From assembly GCF_005938675.2 (NCBI RefSeq), contig NZ_VCCH02000002.1, positions 1-64,000 on the forward strand: a DNA stretch of 64,000 nucleotides, written 5' to 3'. The notes below the pieces were generated by a model, which did no database searches, was not told the DNA's origin, and was given only the letters and a program-made list of their open reading frames with translations. The position numbers and the translations under genes are program-made. Source of the DNA: Mycobacterium sp. KBS0706 (GTDB taxonomy: Bacteria > Pseudomonadota > Alphaproteobacteria > DSM-16000 > Inquilinaceae). Position 1 is the first letter of the stretch. The number at the start of each line of letters is the position of its first letter. Below, piece after piece: positions 42,772 through 52,360 of the stretch.

Positions 42772-44283
42772 TCAGTCCGCCCAGGACATGCGGTTCAGGA
42801 ACAGGCTTTCATTCGGCGTCGGCTGCCAGTTCAGCCCCTTGGCCGCGCCGTAGATGATCGCCGCCTGGTACAGCGGCAGCGCCGGCACCTCGGTGGCGAC
42901 GATCTCGTTGACCTTGGCGTAGCGGTCGAGGCGGGTGGCCTGGTCCAGGGTCGAGCGCGCCTCGACCAGCAGCTTGTCGACCTCGGCATTGCGGTAGTTC
43001 GACCAGCCGCTGCTGCTGTGCAGCAGGGGGAACAGCACGCCGTCGGCATCCTGGCAGGCGCAGGACCAGCGGCCGAAGGTGATGCTCGCGCCTTCCTGCG
43101 GCTTGCCCTGCGACCGCTTCAGGTAGCTGGCCATGTCGGTCATCGTGATCTTCACGTTGATGCCGACCTCCGTCAGCTGCTGCTGCACTGCCTGGACGAT
43201 GCGCTGATCGTAGACCGGGGCGGTGGACAGCTCGGCCTCCACCTTCGCCGCGTCGCCGGCCTCGGCCACCAGCGCCTTGGCCTTCTCCGGATCGTAGGGG
43301 AAGCCCTCGATGCCCTCGGTCCAGCCGACATGGGCGGGGGTCAGCAGCTCCGCCACCGGCTTGTCGTAGCCGCCCAGGATGCCCTCGGTCAGCCCCTGCT
43401 TGTCGATGGCATAGGCCACGGCCTGGCGCAGCTTCGGGTTGTCGAAGGGCGGGTTCATCGGGTTCAGCCGCAGATAGGCGACGCGCTCGGTCAGCACCAC
43501 CAGCGGCTTGACCTTGTCCGAGCCCTGGATCTGCGCGGCCAGGTCGCTGTCGAGGGTGACGACGAGATCGGCGGTGCCGGCCTGCAGGTCGGCCACGCGG
43601 GTCGCGGCGTCCGGCACGGCGCGGAACACCGCGGTCTGGAACGGCCCCTTCGTCCCCCAATAGGCGTCGTTGCGGGTCAGGGTGACGGCGACGCCGCGCT
43701 GCCAGCCCTCGAATTTGTACGGGCCGCTGCCGACCGGCTTCTGGTTGAAGGCGTCGTTGCCCACGGCCTCGACCACATGCTTCGGCACGACCGACAGCTT
43801 CACCAGCTGGGCAAGGAGGGCGGGGTAGGGGCCGTCGGTCTTCACCCGGACCGTGGCCGGGCCGGTCGCCTCGGCGCCGGTGATCTTGTTGAACTGGCCC
43901 AGCTGCGGACTGGCGAATTTCGGGTCGGTGATGCGGCGGATGCTGTAGGCGACATCCTCGGCCGTCAGCTTCTGCCCGTCATGGAAGGTGATGTCGTCGC
44001 GGATCTGGAACTCGATCTCGGTGTCCGAGAGGTATTTCCAGGATGTCGCGACCTGCGGGACGATCTCGCCCTTGTCGTCGCGGGTGACCAGGTTGTCGAA
44101 GACGTTGCGGTAGACGTAGTAACTGTCCGGGTTCCATTGCAGCTGCGGGTCCAGCGAGGACGGCTCGTTCACCAGGTCGACGGTGAGCCGGTCCTTGGCC
44201 ATGGCGGGCGCCGCCGCCAGCATCATGGCCCCGAGCGCCACACCCAGGCCCGCGCCGAGCCATCCGGTTTTGGTGCGCGTCAT
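42772..44283 (-). CDS. ABC transporter substrate-binding protein (first of a tandem pair)
   Basis: 503 residues, signal peptide 'GAGLGVALGAMMLAAAPAMA'. Same family and clearly a paralogue of the following gene; blocks such as 'NPDSYYVYRN.FDNLVTRDDKGEIVPQVAT' are shared almost unchanged (key residues only). A Cys pair in 'RWSCACQDADGV' is conserved in both. The ATG at 44283 overlaps the GntR stop (ATGA). Differences between the two concentrate in the central and C-terminal ligand-binding lobe, so they may bind different ligands (inference). Confidence 0.93.
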   Translation of the reverse strand: MTRTKTGWLGAGLGVALGAMMLAAAPAMAKDRLTVDLVNEPSSLDPQLQWNPDSYYVYRNVFDNLVTRDDKGEIVPQVATSWKYLSDTEIEFQIRDDITFHDGQKLTAEDVAYSIRRITDPKFASPQLGQFNKITGAEATGPATVRVKTDGPYPALLAQLVKLSVVPKHVVEAVGNDAFNQKPVGSGPYKFEGWQRGVAVTLTRNDAYWGTKGPFQTAVFRAVPDAATRVADLQAGTADLVVTLDSDLAAQIQGSDKVKPLVVLTERVAYLRLNPMNPPFDNPKLRQAVAYAIDKQGLTEGILGGYDKPVAELLTPAHVGWTEGIEGFPYDPEKAKALVAEAGDAAKVEAELSTAPVYDQRIVQAVQQQLTEVGINVKITMTDMASYLKRSQGKPQEGASITFGRWSCACQDADGVLFPLLHSSSGWSNYRNAEVDKLLVEARSTLDQATRLDRYAKVNEIVATEVPALPLYQAAIIYGAAKGLNWQPTPNESLFLNRMSWAD

Positions 44284-45059
44284 GTGATGTCCCCCTGTTG
44301 TGACGGCCGGTCCGGTCGCGCCGCGCGCGCCGTCGGCCTGGTTTGTCGTTGACGCCTGACGCTTCCCGCCACGTCGAGGGACGAGGGCAGGGAGAACAGC
44401 GCGTCGGTGGCGAAGTCCTGGAAGGAAGCGATCGCGGCCGCGATCTCGCGCCGCGCCGTCGCCGCATCGCCCGCGGCGAGCGCCGCCACCAGCGGCTCGC
44501 GCCCGACCGGCCGGTGGTGCAGTCCGGCGAGGTCGAAGAAGGCGGCGATCCGGTCCGCCTGGTTCCAGGCCTGGTCCAGCCAGCTTCCGACCAGCCCGCC
44601 GGCCTGAGCGGCCAGCTGGTCCAGGATCTGGCGGTCGGTGGCGCGCAAGGTGACCAGGGCCTGGCGATCCTCGCGCCCCTGCAGCGCAGCCCCCATGCGG
44701 GTCATCGCGGTCAGCCGGGCCGCGACATCCGGCGGCAGCCGGAGGTCGGCCAGGCCGGGCTCGATCGCCTTCCTGGCGCGGATAACATCGCCGATCAGCG
44801 CGCCGGTGACCGGCGCCACCCGCCAGCCGCGGCGCGGCTCGACCGCGACCAGCCCTTCGGCGGCCAGGGTGACGAGCGCGGTGCGGACGGCGGCGCGGCC
44901 CAGCCCGAAGCGCTTGGCGAGCTCAGGCTCCGAGCACTCGGCATCCGGCGGCAGCTCGCATTCGATCAGGGCACGGCGCAGCCGCTTCAGCGCGAAGGCC
45001 GCCTTCGGCTCGGCGCCGGGTGCCCGGATCTGGGCGAAAGGCGAGGACGGATCGTACAT
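44280..45059 (-). CDS. GntR-family transcriptional regulator
   Basis: 259 residues. The winged helix-turn-helix is at about residues 22-85 ('CSEPELAKRFGLGRAAVRTALVTLAAEGLVAVEPRRG'; key FGLGRAAVRTAL), followed by an FCD-like helical effector domain. The C-terminus has an Arg-rich tail ('RRQRQTRPTARAARPDRPS'). It is the first gene of the operon and is translationally coupled to the first binding protein, so it probably controls its own operon. 82 bp upstream separate it from the oxidoreductase gene. Confidence 0.88.
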   Translation of the reverse strand: MYDPSSPFAQIRAPGAEPKAAFALKRLRRALIECELPPDAECSEPELAKRFGLGRAAVRTALVTLAAEGLVAVEPRRGWRVAPVTGALIGDVIRARKAIEPGLADLRLPPDVAARLTAMTRMGAALQGREDRQALVTLRATDRQILDQLAAQAGGLVGSWLDQAWNQADRIAAFFDLAGLHHRPVGREPLVAALAAGDAATARREIAAAIASFQDFATDALFSLPSSLDVAGSVRRQRQTRPTARAARPDRPSQQGDIT

Positions 45060-45085
45060 GCCCGGCAGCGTGGCATTGTACGTGA

Positions 45086-45109
45086 CATCTCACAAGATGA
45101 ATCTGAGAT
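45086..45109. promoter_or_regulatory. Candidate operator upstream of the GntR-led ABC operon
   Basis: In an AT-rich stretch just upstream of the GntR start, CATCT-caca-AGATG (45086-45099) forms an inverted repeat, and ATCTCA (45087-45092) pairs with TGAGAT (45104-45109) across 11 bp. Overlapping dyads of this type are plausible autoregulatory sites. By-eye call. Confidence 0.35.
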
Positions 45110-45141
45110 TTTACACAGCTATCCTGAATTAGGAATTCGTG

Positions 45142-46137
45142 TCAGGGGGCGGCTGACAGCGCGACTTCGCGGCGGGACCGTTCGGACTGCCGGGCCGCCT
45201 CGATGCAAGCGATGAGATGCCGGGCATAGGCGCCATCCGCCGGATTTGGTCCGGTGCCATCGATCAGGGCCAGCATCGCCTGCCATTCGCGCTCGACCGC
45301 GCGCTGCGCCCAGTCCGGCTCGATCGAATTCGGCACCGGGGTCCAGGCGCCGCCCCGGCCGATCGCGACGCCCTGGTCGAAATCGAGGCGCAGCGCCCCG
45401 GCGTCGCAGACCAGGTCCATGGCGAAGCCGACGCCGCCGTCACGATAGCCGACGCTCGCCACCTGACCGATCCGGCCGTCGGCAAAGCGCAGCAGCATCA
45501 GCGCTGTGTCGTCGGCCTCCTGGTCGTGGAAATGGGTGCCGGCCATGGCCGAGACCGACGCCACCGGGCCGTCCATCAGCCAGACCAGCCGGTCGAGCGC
45601 GTGGATCCCGGCGGTCAGCAGCATGCCGCCGCCGGTCTTGGGCGACAGGTGCCAGGGCTGGCGGTTCCCCTCCATCCACAGCTTGATCAGCCAGCTGCTG
45701 CCGAGGACCGGACGGCCGATATCGCCGGATGCGATGATCTCCCGCGCGGCGAGGCAGGGCAGGGCGAAATGCAGGACGTGGCCGACCATCAGATGGATTC
45801 CGGCCTTGGCCACCGCGGCGTTGATCGCGTCGCATTCGGCGACGGTCGGCGCCATCGGCTTCTCCAGCAGGATGTGCTTGCCCGCCTGGGCCGCGGCGAT
45901 CGCCATCTCGGCATGGAGATGGTGCGGCGTGGCGATCAGCACCGTGTCGACCGACGGATCGTCCAGCAGCGCCTGCCAGTGGCTATGGGCGTTGCCGCCA
46001 TGCTCCCGCGCGAAGGCCCGGGCCGCGTCGATGTCCTGGCGGCAGGCCGCCGCGACCCGCGCGCCCGGCACGGCGGCGATGGCCCGCGCATGGATCGCAC
46101 CGAAAAAGCCCGCGCCGATGATGCCGATGCCGATCAT
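45142..46137 (-). CDS. Gfo/Idh/MocA-family oxidoreductase (A)
   Basis: 331 residues, cytoplasmic NAD(P)-dependent sugar/cyclitol-type dehydrogenase. Rossmann motif 'GIIGAGFFGAIHA' at the N-terminus, the family 'EKP' in 'HILLEKPMAPT' (about residue 94), and 'LLTAGIHALDRLVWL' supplying the catalytic His/Asp region. ATG 46137 overlaps the stop of oxidoreductase B (ATGA). It is the distal gene of a two-gene unit diverging from the FadR-type regulator and ABC operon, so it probably oxidises the transported compound or a product. Confidence 0.92.
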   Translation of the reverse strand: MIGIGIIGAGFFGAIHARAIAAVPGARVAAACRQDIDAARAFAREHGGNAHSHWQALLDDPSVDTVLIATPHHLHAEMAIAAAQAGKHILLEKPMAPTVAECDAINAAVAKAGIHLMVGHVLHFALPCLAAREIIASGDIGRPVLGSSWLIKLWMEGNRQPWHLSPKTGGGMLLTAGIHALDRLVWLMDGPVASVSAMAGTHFHDQEADDTALMLLRFADGRIGQVASVGYRDGGVGFAMDLVCDAGALRLDFDQGVAIGRGGAWTPVPNSIEPDWAQRAVEREWQAMLALIDGTGPNPADGAYARHLIACIEAARQSERSRREVALSAAP

Positions 46138-47105
46138 GCTGCAGCCTCCTGGTAAGCCCGGTCGATCAGGCGCATGGCCTGCAGATAGTCCGTGATCCCG
46201 ACCGATGGCGCCGCGCCGCGTGCCAGGCGGTCCAGCGTGTCGGCCATGAAGGCCTTGTACCGGTCCGCCGGCAGGATCGGCGCCAGGTCGCGCACCTGCC
46301 CGTCGTCCAGCGTGGCGACGCGGCAGGCGTCGCCGCGGTCGACAAGATAGGCGTCGCGGGCCGAGACGCGCCATTCGAAGTCGCCGCCCGGTGCCATCGA
46401 GGCGTAGGTGTAGCCGGCCTCGACCGTCGCGATCATGCCGTCCGAGGCCCGCAGGGTGACGATCGCATACTCTTCGACCGCCTCGGCGTAGAGGCGCCGG
46501 TCGATCGAGGCCGAGATGACAGCGAGGTCGGCGCCCCCGGCCAGGGCGAGGGCGGCGTCGATGCCGTGGATGCCGAGATTGCGCAGCGCCCCGCCGCCGC
46601 CGATCGCCGGATCCAGTACCCAGGGCACCCCGTCCAGCCGGTAGCGCTCCGGCGGGCCGTTCACGATCCGGAACTGGGCGTGCGACACCGGGCCGAGGCG
46701 GCCGGCGGCGTTCAGCGCCTCGATCTCGACCCAGATCGGGCCGCAGCGGTTGGGCAGGGGGACGGCGACGAACAGGCCGCGGGCCGCCTCGGCCAGCGGC
46801 TCGAGGGCGGCGGTCGACACCGCGGCCGGCTTCTCCAGCATGATCGGCAGGCCGGCCTCGATGCAGGCCAGGGCCAGGTCGGGCACCTGGTCCGGCCGGC
46901 CCATGACCACGGTCAGGTCGGGCTTCGTCGCGATCAGCGCCGCGACCGTGGGCTGGTGGGCAACCCCGTGCTTCGCGGCGAATCCGGCTGCAGCCGCGGG
47001 GTCCCGATCCCAGGCGGCGACCACCTCGGCGCCTGCCGCCCGGGACGCCTCCAGATGCATGCCCGCATGCCAATGCCCCACGCCCGCCAAGGCCACTCGG
47101 GCCAT
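46134..47105 (-). CDS. Gfo/Idh/MocA-family oxidoreductase (B)
   Basis: 323 residues. N-terminal 'ALAGVGHWHAGMH' is a Rossmann loop with His residues in the glycine-rich turn, and 'IMLEKPAAVS' carries the EKP motif (about 94). 'RNLGIHGIDAALAL' corresponds to the catalytic histidine region. It differs considerably from oxidoreductase A, so the pair likely catalyses two different steps. The gene starts 85 bp from the divergent FadR-type regulator, across a clear dyad. Confidence 0.9.
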   Translation of the reverse strand: MARVALAGVGHWHAGMHLEASRAAGAEVVAAWDRDPAAAAGFAAKHGVAHQPTVAALIATKPDLTVVMGRPDQVPDLALACIEAGLPIMLEKPAAVSTAALEPLAEAARGLFVAVPLPNRCGPIWVEIEALNAAGRLGPVSHAQFRIVNGPPERYRLDGVPWVLDPAIGGGGALRNLGIHGIDAALALAGGADLAVISASIDRRLYAEAVEEYAIVTLRASDGMIATVEAGYTYASMAPGGDFEWRVSARDAYLVDRGDACRVATLDDGQVRDLAPILPADRYKAFMADTLDRLARGAAPSVGITDYLQAMRLIDRAYQEAAA

Positions 47106-47130
47106 TCCATCCTCCCTCTTTGCTTATGGC

Positions 47131-47150
47131 CTTGACAGATATCCTACAAG
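47131..47150. promoter_or_regulatory. Dyad operator candidate between oxidoreductase B and FadR-type regulator
   Basis: CTTGACAGATATCCTACAAG reads as CTTG-N3-GATATC-N3-CAAG, symmetric about GATATC (14 of 20 positions). It contains a TTGACA that could serve as a -35 for the plus strand. Its central location in an 85-bp divergent gap fits binding of the adjacent GntR/FadR dimer. Confidence 0.5.
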
Positions 47151-47190
47151 TCGGCAACCATCAAGCCATGCTGATCCGGGGATGCTGCCG

Positions 47191-47907
47191 ATGAAGGAGA
47201 TCAAGCCGCTCGCCCGGCCGCCGCTGCTCCATGTCTCGGTGCAGGAGAGCCTGAAGAGCTACATCGACGACAACGCCCTCGCCCCCGGCGCGCCGCTGCC
47301 GCCGGAGAACGACCTGGCGCAGCAGCTCGGGGTCAGCCGCAACTCCGTGCGCGAAGCGATCAAGGCGCTGGAATCGCTCGGCATCCTGGAGACGCGGCGT
47401 GGCATCGGCGTGTTCGTGAAGGCCTTCTCCTTCGAGCCGCTGCTGGCCAACCTGGCCTATGGCCTGGGCGGCGCGCTGCGCGAGGTGGAGGAGGTGCTGG
47501 AGATCCGCCGCGTGCTCGAGGTCGGGCTGATCGGCAAGACCATCGAGCTGATCGGCGAGGCGGACCTGGCGGAGCTGAAGGACACGGTCGAGCGCATGCG
47601 CCGCCGGGCCGAGCGGAACGAGAGCTTCGCCGAGGAGGACCAGCAGTTCCACCACCTGCTGTTCCGCTGCCAGAACAACCGCATGCTGACCAGCCTGATC
47701 GATGTGTTCTGGATGGCCTTCTACAAGGCGTCCGACTTCGTGAACCTGGCCAATGTCGACCCGATGGCGACTTGGCGGGACCACCAGGAGATCTACCAGG
47801 CGATCGCGGCGCGCGACGGGGCCGCGGCCCGCAGCCGGCTCGACCAGCACTATGACGGGATCGCCCGTCTCCTCGCGACCCGGAAGGGCGCGAAAGCAGA
47901 AAACTGA
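47191..47907 (+). CDS. FadR/GntR-family transcriptional regulator
   Basis: 238 residues. HTH at about 15-80 with 'NDLAQQLGVSRNSVREAIKAL' (quoted end: SRNSVREAIKAL) and wing 'ETRRGIGVFV', then an FCD domain with 'DQQFHHLLFRCQNN' and 'WRDHQEIYQAI' that carries ligand histidines. ATG 47191 has a GGGG 9 nt upstream; an in-frame ATG at 47182 abuts that site and is less likely. It leads the plus-strand ABC operon (11 nt to the binding-protein gene). Confidence 0.9.
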   Translation: MKEIKPLARPPLLHVSVQESLKSYIDDNALAPGAPLPPENDLAQQLGVSRNSVREAIKALESLGILETRRGIGVFVKAFSFEPLLANLAYGLGGALREVEEVLEIRRVLEVGLIGKTIELIGEADLAELKDTVERMRRRAERNESFAEEDQQFHHLLFRCQNNRMLTSLIDVFWMAFYKASDFVNLANVDPMATWRDHQEIYQAIAARDGAAARSRLDQHYDGIARLLATRKGAKAEN

Positions 47908-47918
47908 CAGGGAGGAAC

Positions 47919-49502
47919 ATGATGAGATTCGGGATGCTGGCATCCGCGCTGGCGCTCGCCGCCGCCATGGCTTGGGCGCCGGGCGCCCCCGCTCTGGCGC
48001 AGGAGCCGTCGACGATCACCGGCGGGTTCGATGTCGGGCCGGGCGGCTTTCAGGGCAACTTCAACCCGCTCGCTGCCACCGGCGGCTTCACCTGGCTCAG
48101 CCTGTATTTCGAGCCGCTGGTGATCAATGACGACAAGCTGGAGAGCATCGTCGGCGACCTGGCGTCGAGCTACGAGGTCAGCGCCGACAAGCTGCAATAC
48201 ACCTTCAAGCTGGCCGATGCGAAATGGCATGACGGCCAGCCCTTCACCTCGGCCGATGTGAAGTTCACCATCGACACCGCGAAGAACGGCGCCACCGGCA
48301 CGGTCTTCGCCGCCCGGCTCGGCGCCATCGCCTCGGTCGAGACGCCGGACGCGAAGACCGCGGTGCTGAAGCTGTCGGCGCCGAATGCCGGCCTGCTGGC
48401 GACGCTGACCCAGCTGATGATGCTGCCGCAGCACGCGCTGAAGGACATCCCGTCGGACACGCTGGCCAAGCATGAATGGTGGTCGAAGTCGCCGATCGGC
48501 ACCGGCCCGTACAAGTTCTCGCGCTACGTCACCGACCAGTATGTCGAGCTGGCCGCCAATGCCGACTACCGCGGCGGCAAGCCGGTGACCGACCGGATCA
48601 TCAACCGCTACTTCGCCAACACTGCGGCGGCGGTGGCGGCGCTGCGCTCCGGCGAGATCGCCTTCAGCTATGTCGAGGCCGACGACGTCGCGACCTTCCA
48701 GGGCAATGACGGTTTCAAGGTGATCGAGGGCAACTCCTTCGTCGTCAACTACCTGGGCTTCAACCAGGAGGTGCCGCTGTGGAAGGACGTCCGCGTCCGC
48801 CAGGCGGTGATGCACGCCATCAACCGCGACGCGATCGTGCAGAGCCTCTACAAGGGCGCCGCCGAGATCGCCAATTGCGGCTATGTCGCCGACCATCTGC
48901 TGCCGTCCGGCCTCGACGCATACGCCTATGATCCGGAGAAGGCGAAGCAGCTGCTGGCCGAGGCCGGCTGGGATAAGATCAACGGCGACAAGCCGATCCC
49001 GCTGCTGACCTACTACAACACGCCGCTGGCCTCGAACGTGCTGGCCGCGGTGCAGGCGATGCTGGGCCAGGTCGGCATCAACGTGGTGCCGCGGGCGGTC
49101 GACACGCCGACCTACAACGCCACCATCTATGCCCAGAGCCCGGACTGGTCGCAGTTCCCGCTGGTCTATGCCGGGCTGCAGAACGGGCCGGACCCCAGCG
49201 CCATCAACATCGGCCTGAACGAGAAGCAGATCCCGCCGGCCGGCGCCAACTTCCTGCGCATCCGCATGCCGGAGGTCACCGGCGCCTTCGACGCCGCGCT
49301 GAACGAGACCGACGACAGCAAGCGGGCCGAGCGCTATCAGGCCGTGTGCAAGGCGATGAACGCCAACCTGCCCTGGGCCACCATGTGGGTGGCCAAGCGC
49401 TACGGCGTCGCCTCAGCCAAGCTGAAGGATTTCGTCTGGATCCCGGCTCCGGCCGGCGGCCCCTTCGCCGCCCATCCGGAGAAGTGGGCGCTCGGGAACT
49501 GA
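47919..49502 (+). CDS. ABC transporter substrate-binding protein (SBP_bac_5 type)
   Basis: 527 residues with a signal peptide ending near residue 28 ('[10 protein letters not shown]'). Ribosome site AGGGAGGA. Family features: '[20 protein letters not shown]', '[20 protein letters not shown]', '[14 protein letters not shown]', '[20 protein letters not shown]'. Periplasmic. It belongs with permeases and ATPases that follow, with an aldolase gene inserted between them. Ligand unknown; neighbouring aldolases and dehydrogenases point to a sugar-acid or opine-like compound rather than a simple peptide. Confidence 0.93.
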   Translation: MMRFGMLASALALAAAMAWAPGAPALAQEPSTITGGFDVGPGGFQGNFNPLAATGGFTWLSLYFEPLVINDDKLESIVGDLASSYEVSADKLQYTFKLADAKWHDGQPFTSADVKFTIDTAKNGATGTVFAARLGAIASVETPDAKTAVLKLSAPNAGLLATLTQLMMLPQHALKDIPSDTLAKHEWWSKSPIGTGPYKFSRYVTDQYVELAANADYRGGKPVTDRIINRYFANTAAAVAALRSGEIAFSYVEADDVATFQGNDGFKVIEGNSFVVNYLGFNQEVPLWKDVRVRQAVMHAINRDAIVQSLYKGAAEIANCGYVADHLLPSGLDAYAYDPEKAKQLLAEAGWDKINGDKPIPLLTYYNTPLASNVLAAVQAMLGQVGINVVPRAVDTPTYNATIYAQSPDWSQFPLVYAGLQNGPDPSAINIGLNEKQIPPAGANFLRIRMPEVTGAFDAALNETDDSKRAERYQAVCKAMNANLPWATMWVAKRYGVASAKLKDFVWIPAPAGGPFAAHPEKWALGN

Positions 49503-49563
49503 CATCCATCCATGGGGCAGGGGGCGCGGCCGGCCGGGCCGCGCCATCCCGCCGGGACAGGAC

Positions 49564-50523
49564 ATGCTGAACTATTGCCTTCGTCGCCTCGCGGTCGGGG
49601 TCGGCATGCTGATCGCCCTCAGCCTGCTGATCTTCATCCTGCTCCGGCTCGCGCCCGGCGACCCGATCGACGCCTACATCAACCCGAATGTGGCGATGTC
49701 GCAGGAGGAGATGGCCGCCGTGCGTGCCCGTCTCGGCCTCGACCAGCCGCTGCCGGTGCAGTACCTGGCCTGGCTGGGCGGGGCGCTGCGCGGCGATCTC
49801 GGCTTCTCGCTGCAGCGCAACGGCGAGACCGTGCTGGGCCTGGTGGCGCAGCGGATCGGCCCGACCCTGCTGCTGATGGGGACGGGGCTGGCGATCGCCA
49901 TCGTGGCCGGGATCGGCGCCGGCATCATCGGCGCCGTCCGGCGCAACTCGGCGACCGATCTCGGCCTGTCGGTCGCCGCCTTCCTCGGCATCTCCAGCCC
50001 GGCCTTCCTGACCGCGCTGGTCGGCCTCTACGTCTTCTCCGTGCTGCTGCGCTGGGCGCCGTCCGGCGGCATGCTGACCCCCGGCGCGCCGTTCTCGCTC
50101 GGCGACCTTATCAGCCACCTGATCCTGCCGGCGCTGCTGCTGTCGATCGGCCACGCCGCGCTGATCATGCGCTACATGCGTGCCTCGCTGCTGGAGGTGC
50201 TGAACCAGGACTATGTCCGCTCGGCCCGCGCCAAGGGGGTGAAGGAGTTCTGGGTGGTGGTGAAGCATGCGCTGCGCAACGCGCTGCTGCCGGTCGTGAC
50301 CCTGATCGGGTCGACCATCGGCATCGCCGTCGGCGGCGCCATCTTCCTCGAAAGCGTCTTCAACTGGCCGGGCATGGGCCTGCTGCTGGTCAATGCGGTG
50401 GAGACCCGTGACTATCCGGTGATCATGGGCGCGACGCTGGTGGTCGGCGCCTGCGTGATCCTGGCCAACCTGCTGACCGACATCGCCTATGCGGCGATCG
50501 ACCCGCGCATCCAGGTGGCCTGA
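49564..50523 (+). CDS. ABC transporter permease, DppB type
   Basis: 319 residues, about six helices. '[20 protein letters not shown]' after the first helix, EAA loop '[20 protein letters not shown]' and '[20 protein letters not shown]' are diagnostic. A GGGACAGGAC site precedes the ATG. The gap of 61 bp from the binding-protein gene has a weak hairpin (GGCCGGCCGGGCC near 49530-49545) that could temper expression of the membrane genes. Confidence 0.93.
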   Translation: MLNYCLRRLAVGVGMLIALSLLIFILLRLAPGDPIDAYINPNVAMSQEEMAAVRARLGLDQPLPVQYLAWLGGALRGDLGFSLQRNGETVLGLVAQRIGPTLLLMGTGLAIAIVAGIGAGIIGAVRRNSATDLGLSVAAFLGISSPAFLTALVGLYVFSVLLRWAPSGGMLTPGAPFSLGDLISHLILPALLLSIGHAALIMRYMRASLLEVLNQDYVRSARAKGVKEFWVVVKHALRNALLPVVTLIGSTIGIAVGGAIFLESVFNWPGMGLLLVNAVETRDYPVIMGATLVVGACVILANLLTDIAYAAIDPRIQVA

Positions 50524-50524
50524 C

Positions 50525-51409
50525 ATGGCGATCGCGGAAACCTCCCGACCCCGCGGCGGCAACGGCCCGCTGGCCCGTGCCTTCCGCCGCTTCGCCGCCA
50601 ACGGCGCGGCGCTGGCCGGCATCGCCGTCCTGGTGCCGATGCTGGTGCTCATCGTGGCCTACCCGCTGATCCTGGGTCACAAGCCGAACGACATCGACCT
50701 GCTGGCCCTCAACAAGGGCCCCAGCGCCGCGCATTGGCTCGGCACCGACGGGGTGGGCCGCGACATCCTGGCCCGCGTGCTGCAGGGCGGCCGCATCTCG
50801 CTGCTGGTCGCCGTGGTCTCGGTCGCGATCTCGGTGGTGATCGGCTTCCTGGTCGGCTCGATCGCGGCCATGGCCGGGCGCTTCACCGATGCGGCAATCA
50901 TGCGCTTCGTCGACCTCGCCATGACCCTGCCGCCCGTGATCTCGCTCTTGGTGCTGGCCTCGATCACCGGCGCCGGCATCGTGCCGACCATCGTCGTCAT
51001 CTCGCTGCTGTCCTGGCCGGTGCTGGCGCGCATGGTGCGCGCCCGGCTGATGGAGCTGCGCGAGCGCGACTTCGTGGTGGCGTCGCGCGGCATGGGCGCC
51101 GGTCTCGGCCACCTGCTGTGGCGGCACGGCCTGCCCAACTCGATCGACATCCTGGTCGTCTACGCCACGCTGCAGATCGCCGCCGCCATCCTGCTCGAGG
51201 CCGGCCTGTCCTTCCTCGGCCTCGGCGTGCCGCCGCCGGAGGCGAGCTGGGGCAACATGCTGAACGCCGCCCGCAGCACCGTGGTGCTGGAGCAGTACCC
51301 CTGGCAATGGCTGTTCCCGGGCGCCGCCCTGGTGATCACCGTGCTGGCCATCAACTTCGTCGGCGACGGATTGCGCGACGCCTTCGACCCCCGCTCCGAA
51401 CTCAACTGA
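50525..51409 (+). CDS. ABC transporter permease, DppC type
   Basis: 294 residues; ATG 50525 follows the DppB stop by one base (an in-frame start at 50489 lies inside that gene). First helix '[20 protein letters not shown]', '[20 protein letters not shown]', EAA loop '[20 protein letters not shown]', '[20 protein letters not shown]'. It completes the channel. Confidence 0.93.
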   Translation: MAIAETSRPRGGNGPLARAFRRFAANGAALAGIAVLVPMLVLIVAYPLILGHKPNDIDLLALNKGPSAAHWLGTDGVGRDILARVLQGGRISLLVAVVSVAISVVIGFLVGSIAAMAGRFTDAAIMRFVDLAMTLPPVISLLVLASITGAGIVPTIVVISLLSWPVLARMVRARLMELRERDFVVASRGMGAGLGHLLWRHGLPNSIDILVVYATLQIAAAILLEAGLSFLGLGVPPPEASWGNMLNAARSTVVLEQYPWQWLFPGAALVITVLAINFVGDGLRDAFDPRSELN

Positions 51410-51426
51410 CCGAAAAGTCCCTCATC

Positions 51427-52353
51427 ATGGCCTCAGCCCCCACCTTCCAGGGCGTCGTCCCGCCCGTCGTCACCCCGCTGACCGCGGATTTCCAGGTCGA
51501 CTACCCGTCCTTCACCCGCGTGCTCGAACACCTGATCGACGGCGGCGTGCACGGCCTGTTCGTGCTCGGCTCCACCAGCGAGGTGGTGTTCCATGACGAG
51601 GCGACGCGCCGGAAGATCCTGGAGCACGCGATCAAGGTCGCGAATGGCCGGGTGCCCGTGCTGGCCGGCGTGATCGACCCGACCACCGACCGCGTCATCG
51701 GCCACGCCAGGGTGGCGCAGTCGGTCGGCGTCGCCGCCGTGGTGGTGACCGCGCCGTTCTACGCCCGCACCAGCCAGCCGGAGATCGTCGACCATTTCCG
51801 CTACATCCGCGAGGCCATCGACGTCCCGGTGATCGCCTACGACATCCCGGTCTGCGTCCACGTCAAGCTGGACCGGACGAGTGTGGTGACGCTGGCGCGC
51901 GAGGGCACCATCGCCGGGCTGAAGGATTCCAGCGGCGACGACGGCAATTTCCGCTTCGCCCTGATGGACCTGGCCGACAGGCCGGAATTCGCGATGATGA
52001 CGGGCTCGGAGATCGTCTGCGATTCCGTCCTGGCCGCCGGCGCCCACGGCATCGTGCCCGGCCTCGCCAATGTCGATCCGCATGGCTATGTCCGCCTCTA
52101 CGAGTTGTGCCGCAAGGGCGACTGGGCGGCGGCACGCCAGGAGCAGGAGCGGCTGTGCCGCCTGTTCGAGATCGTCTGGGTCAGCCTGCCGCGCACCAGC
52201 GCTGGGTCGGCCGGCGTCGGCGGCTTCAAGACCGCGATGCGCCGCCTCGGCATCATCGACACTAATGTCATGGCCCGGCCGCAGCGGGCGCTGAACGACG
52301 CCGAGGCCGCGAAGGTCGAGGCGATCCTGCAGGCGACCGGCCTGTTGGCCTGA
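51427..52353 (+). CDS. DHDPS/NAL-family aldolase (A)
   Basis: 308 residues. Class I aldolase TIM barrel: Y138 in 'VIAYDIP' and Schiff-base lysine K166 in 'AGLKDSSG' are conserved; '[10 protein letters not shown]' is the usual first strand. The expected 'GTTGE' phosphate/carboxylate loop is 'GSTSE' here (49-53), which favours a 2-keto-acid substrate other than in lysine synthesis. Housekeeping DapA would not normally be placed in a transporter operon. Products could pass to the divergent dehydrogenases (inference). Confidence 0.9.
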   Translation: MASAPTFQGVVPPVVTPLTADFQVDYPSFTRVLEHLIDGGVHGLFVLGSTSEVVFHDEATRRKILEHAIKVANGRVPVLAGVIDPTTDRVIGHARVAQSVGVAAVVVTAPFYARTSQPEIVDHFRYIREAIDVPVIAYDIPVCVHVKLDRTSVVTLAREGTIAGLKDSSGDDGNFRFALMDLADRPEFAMMTGSEIVCDSVLAAGAHGIVPGLANVDPHGYVRLYELCRKGDWAAARQEQERLCRLFEIVWVSLPRTSAGSAGVGGFKTAMRRLGIIDTNVMARPQRALNDAEAAKVEAILQATGLLA

Positions 52354-52360
52354 GGACCCC

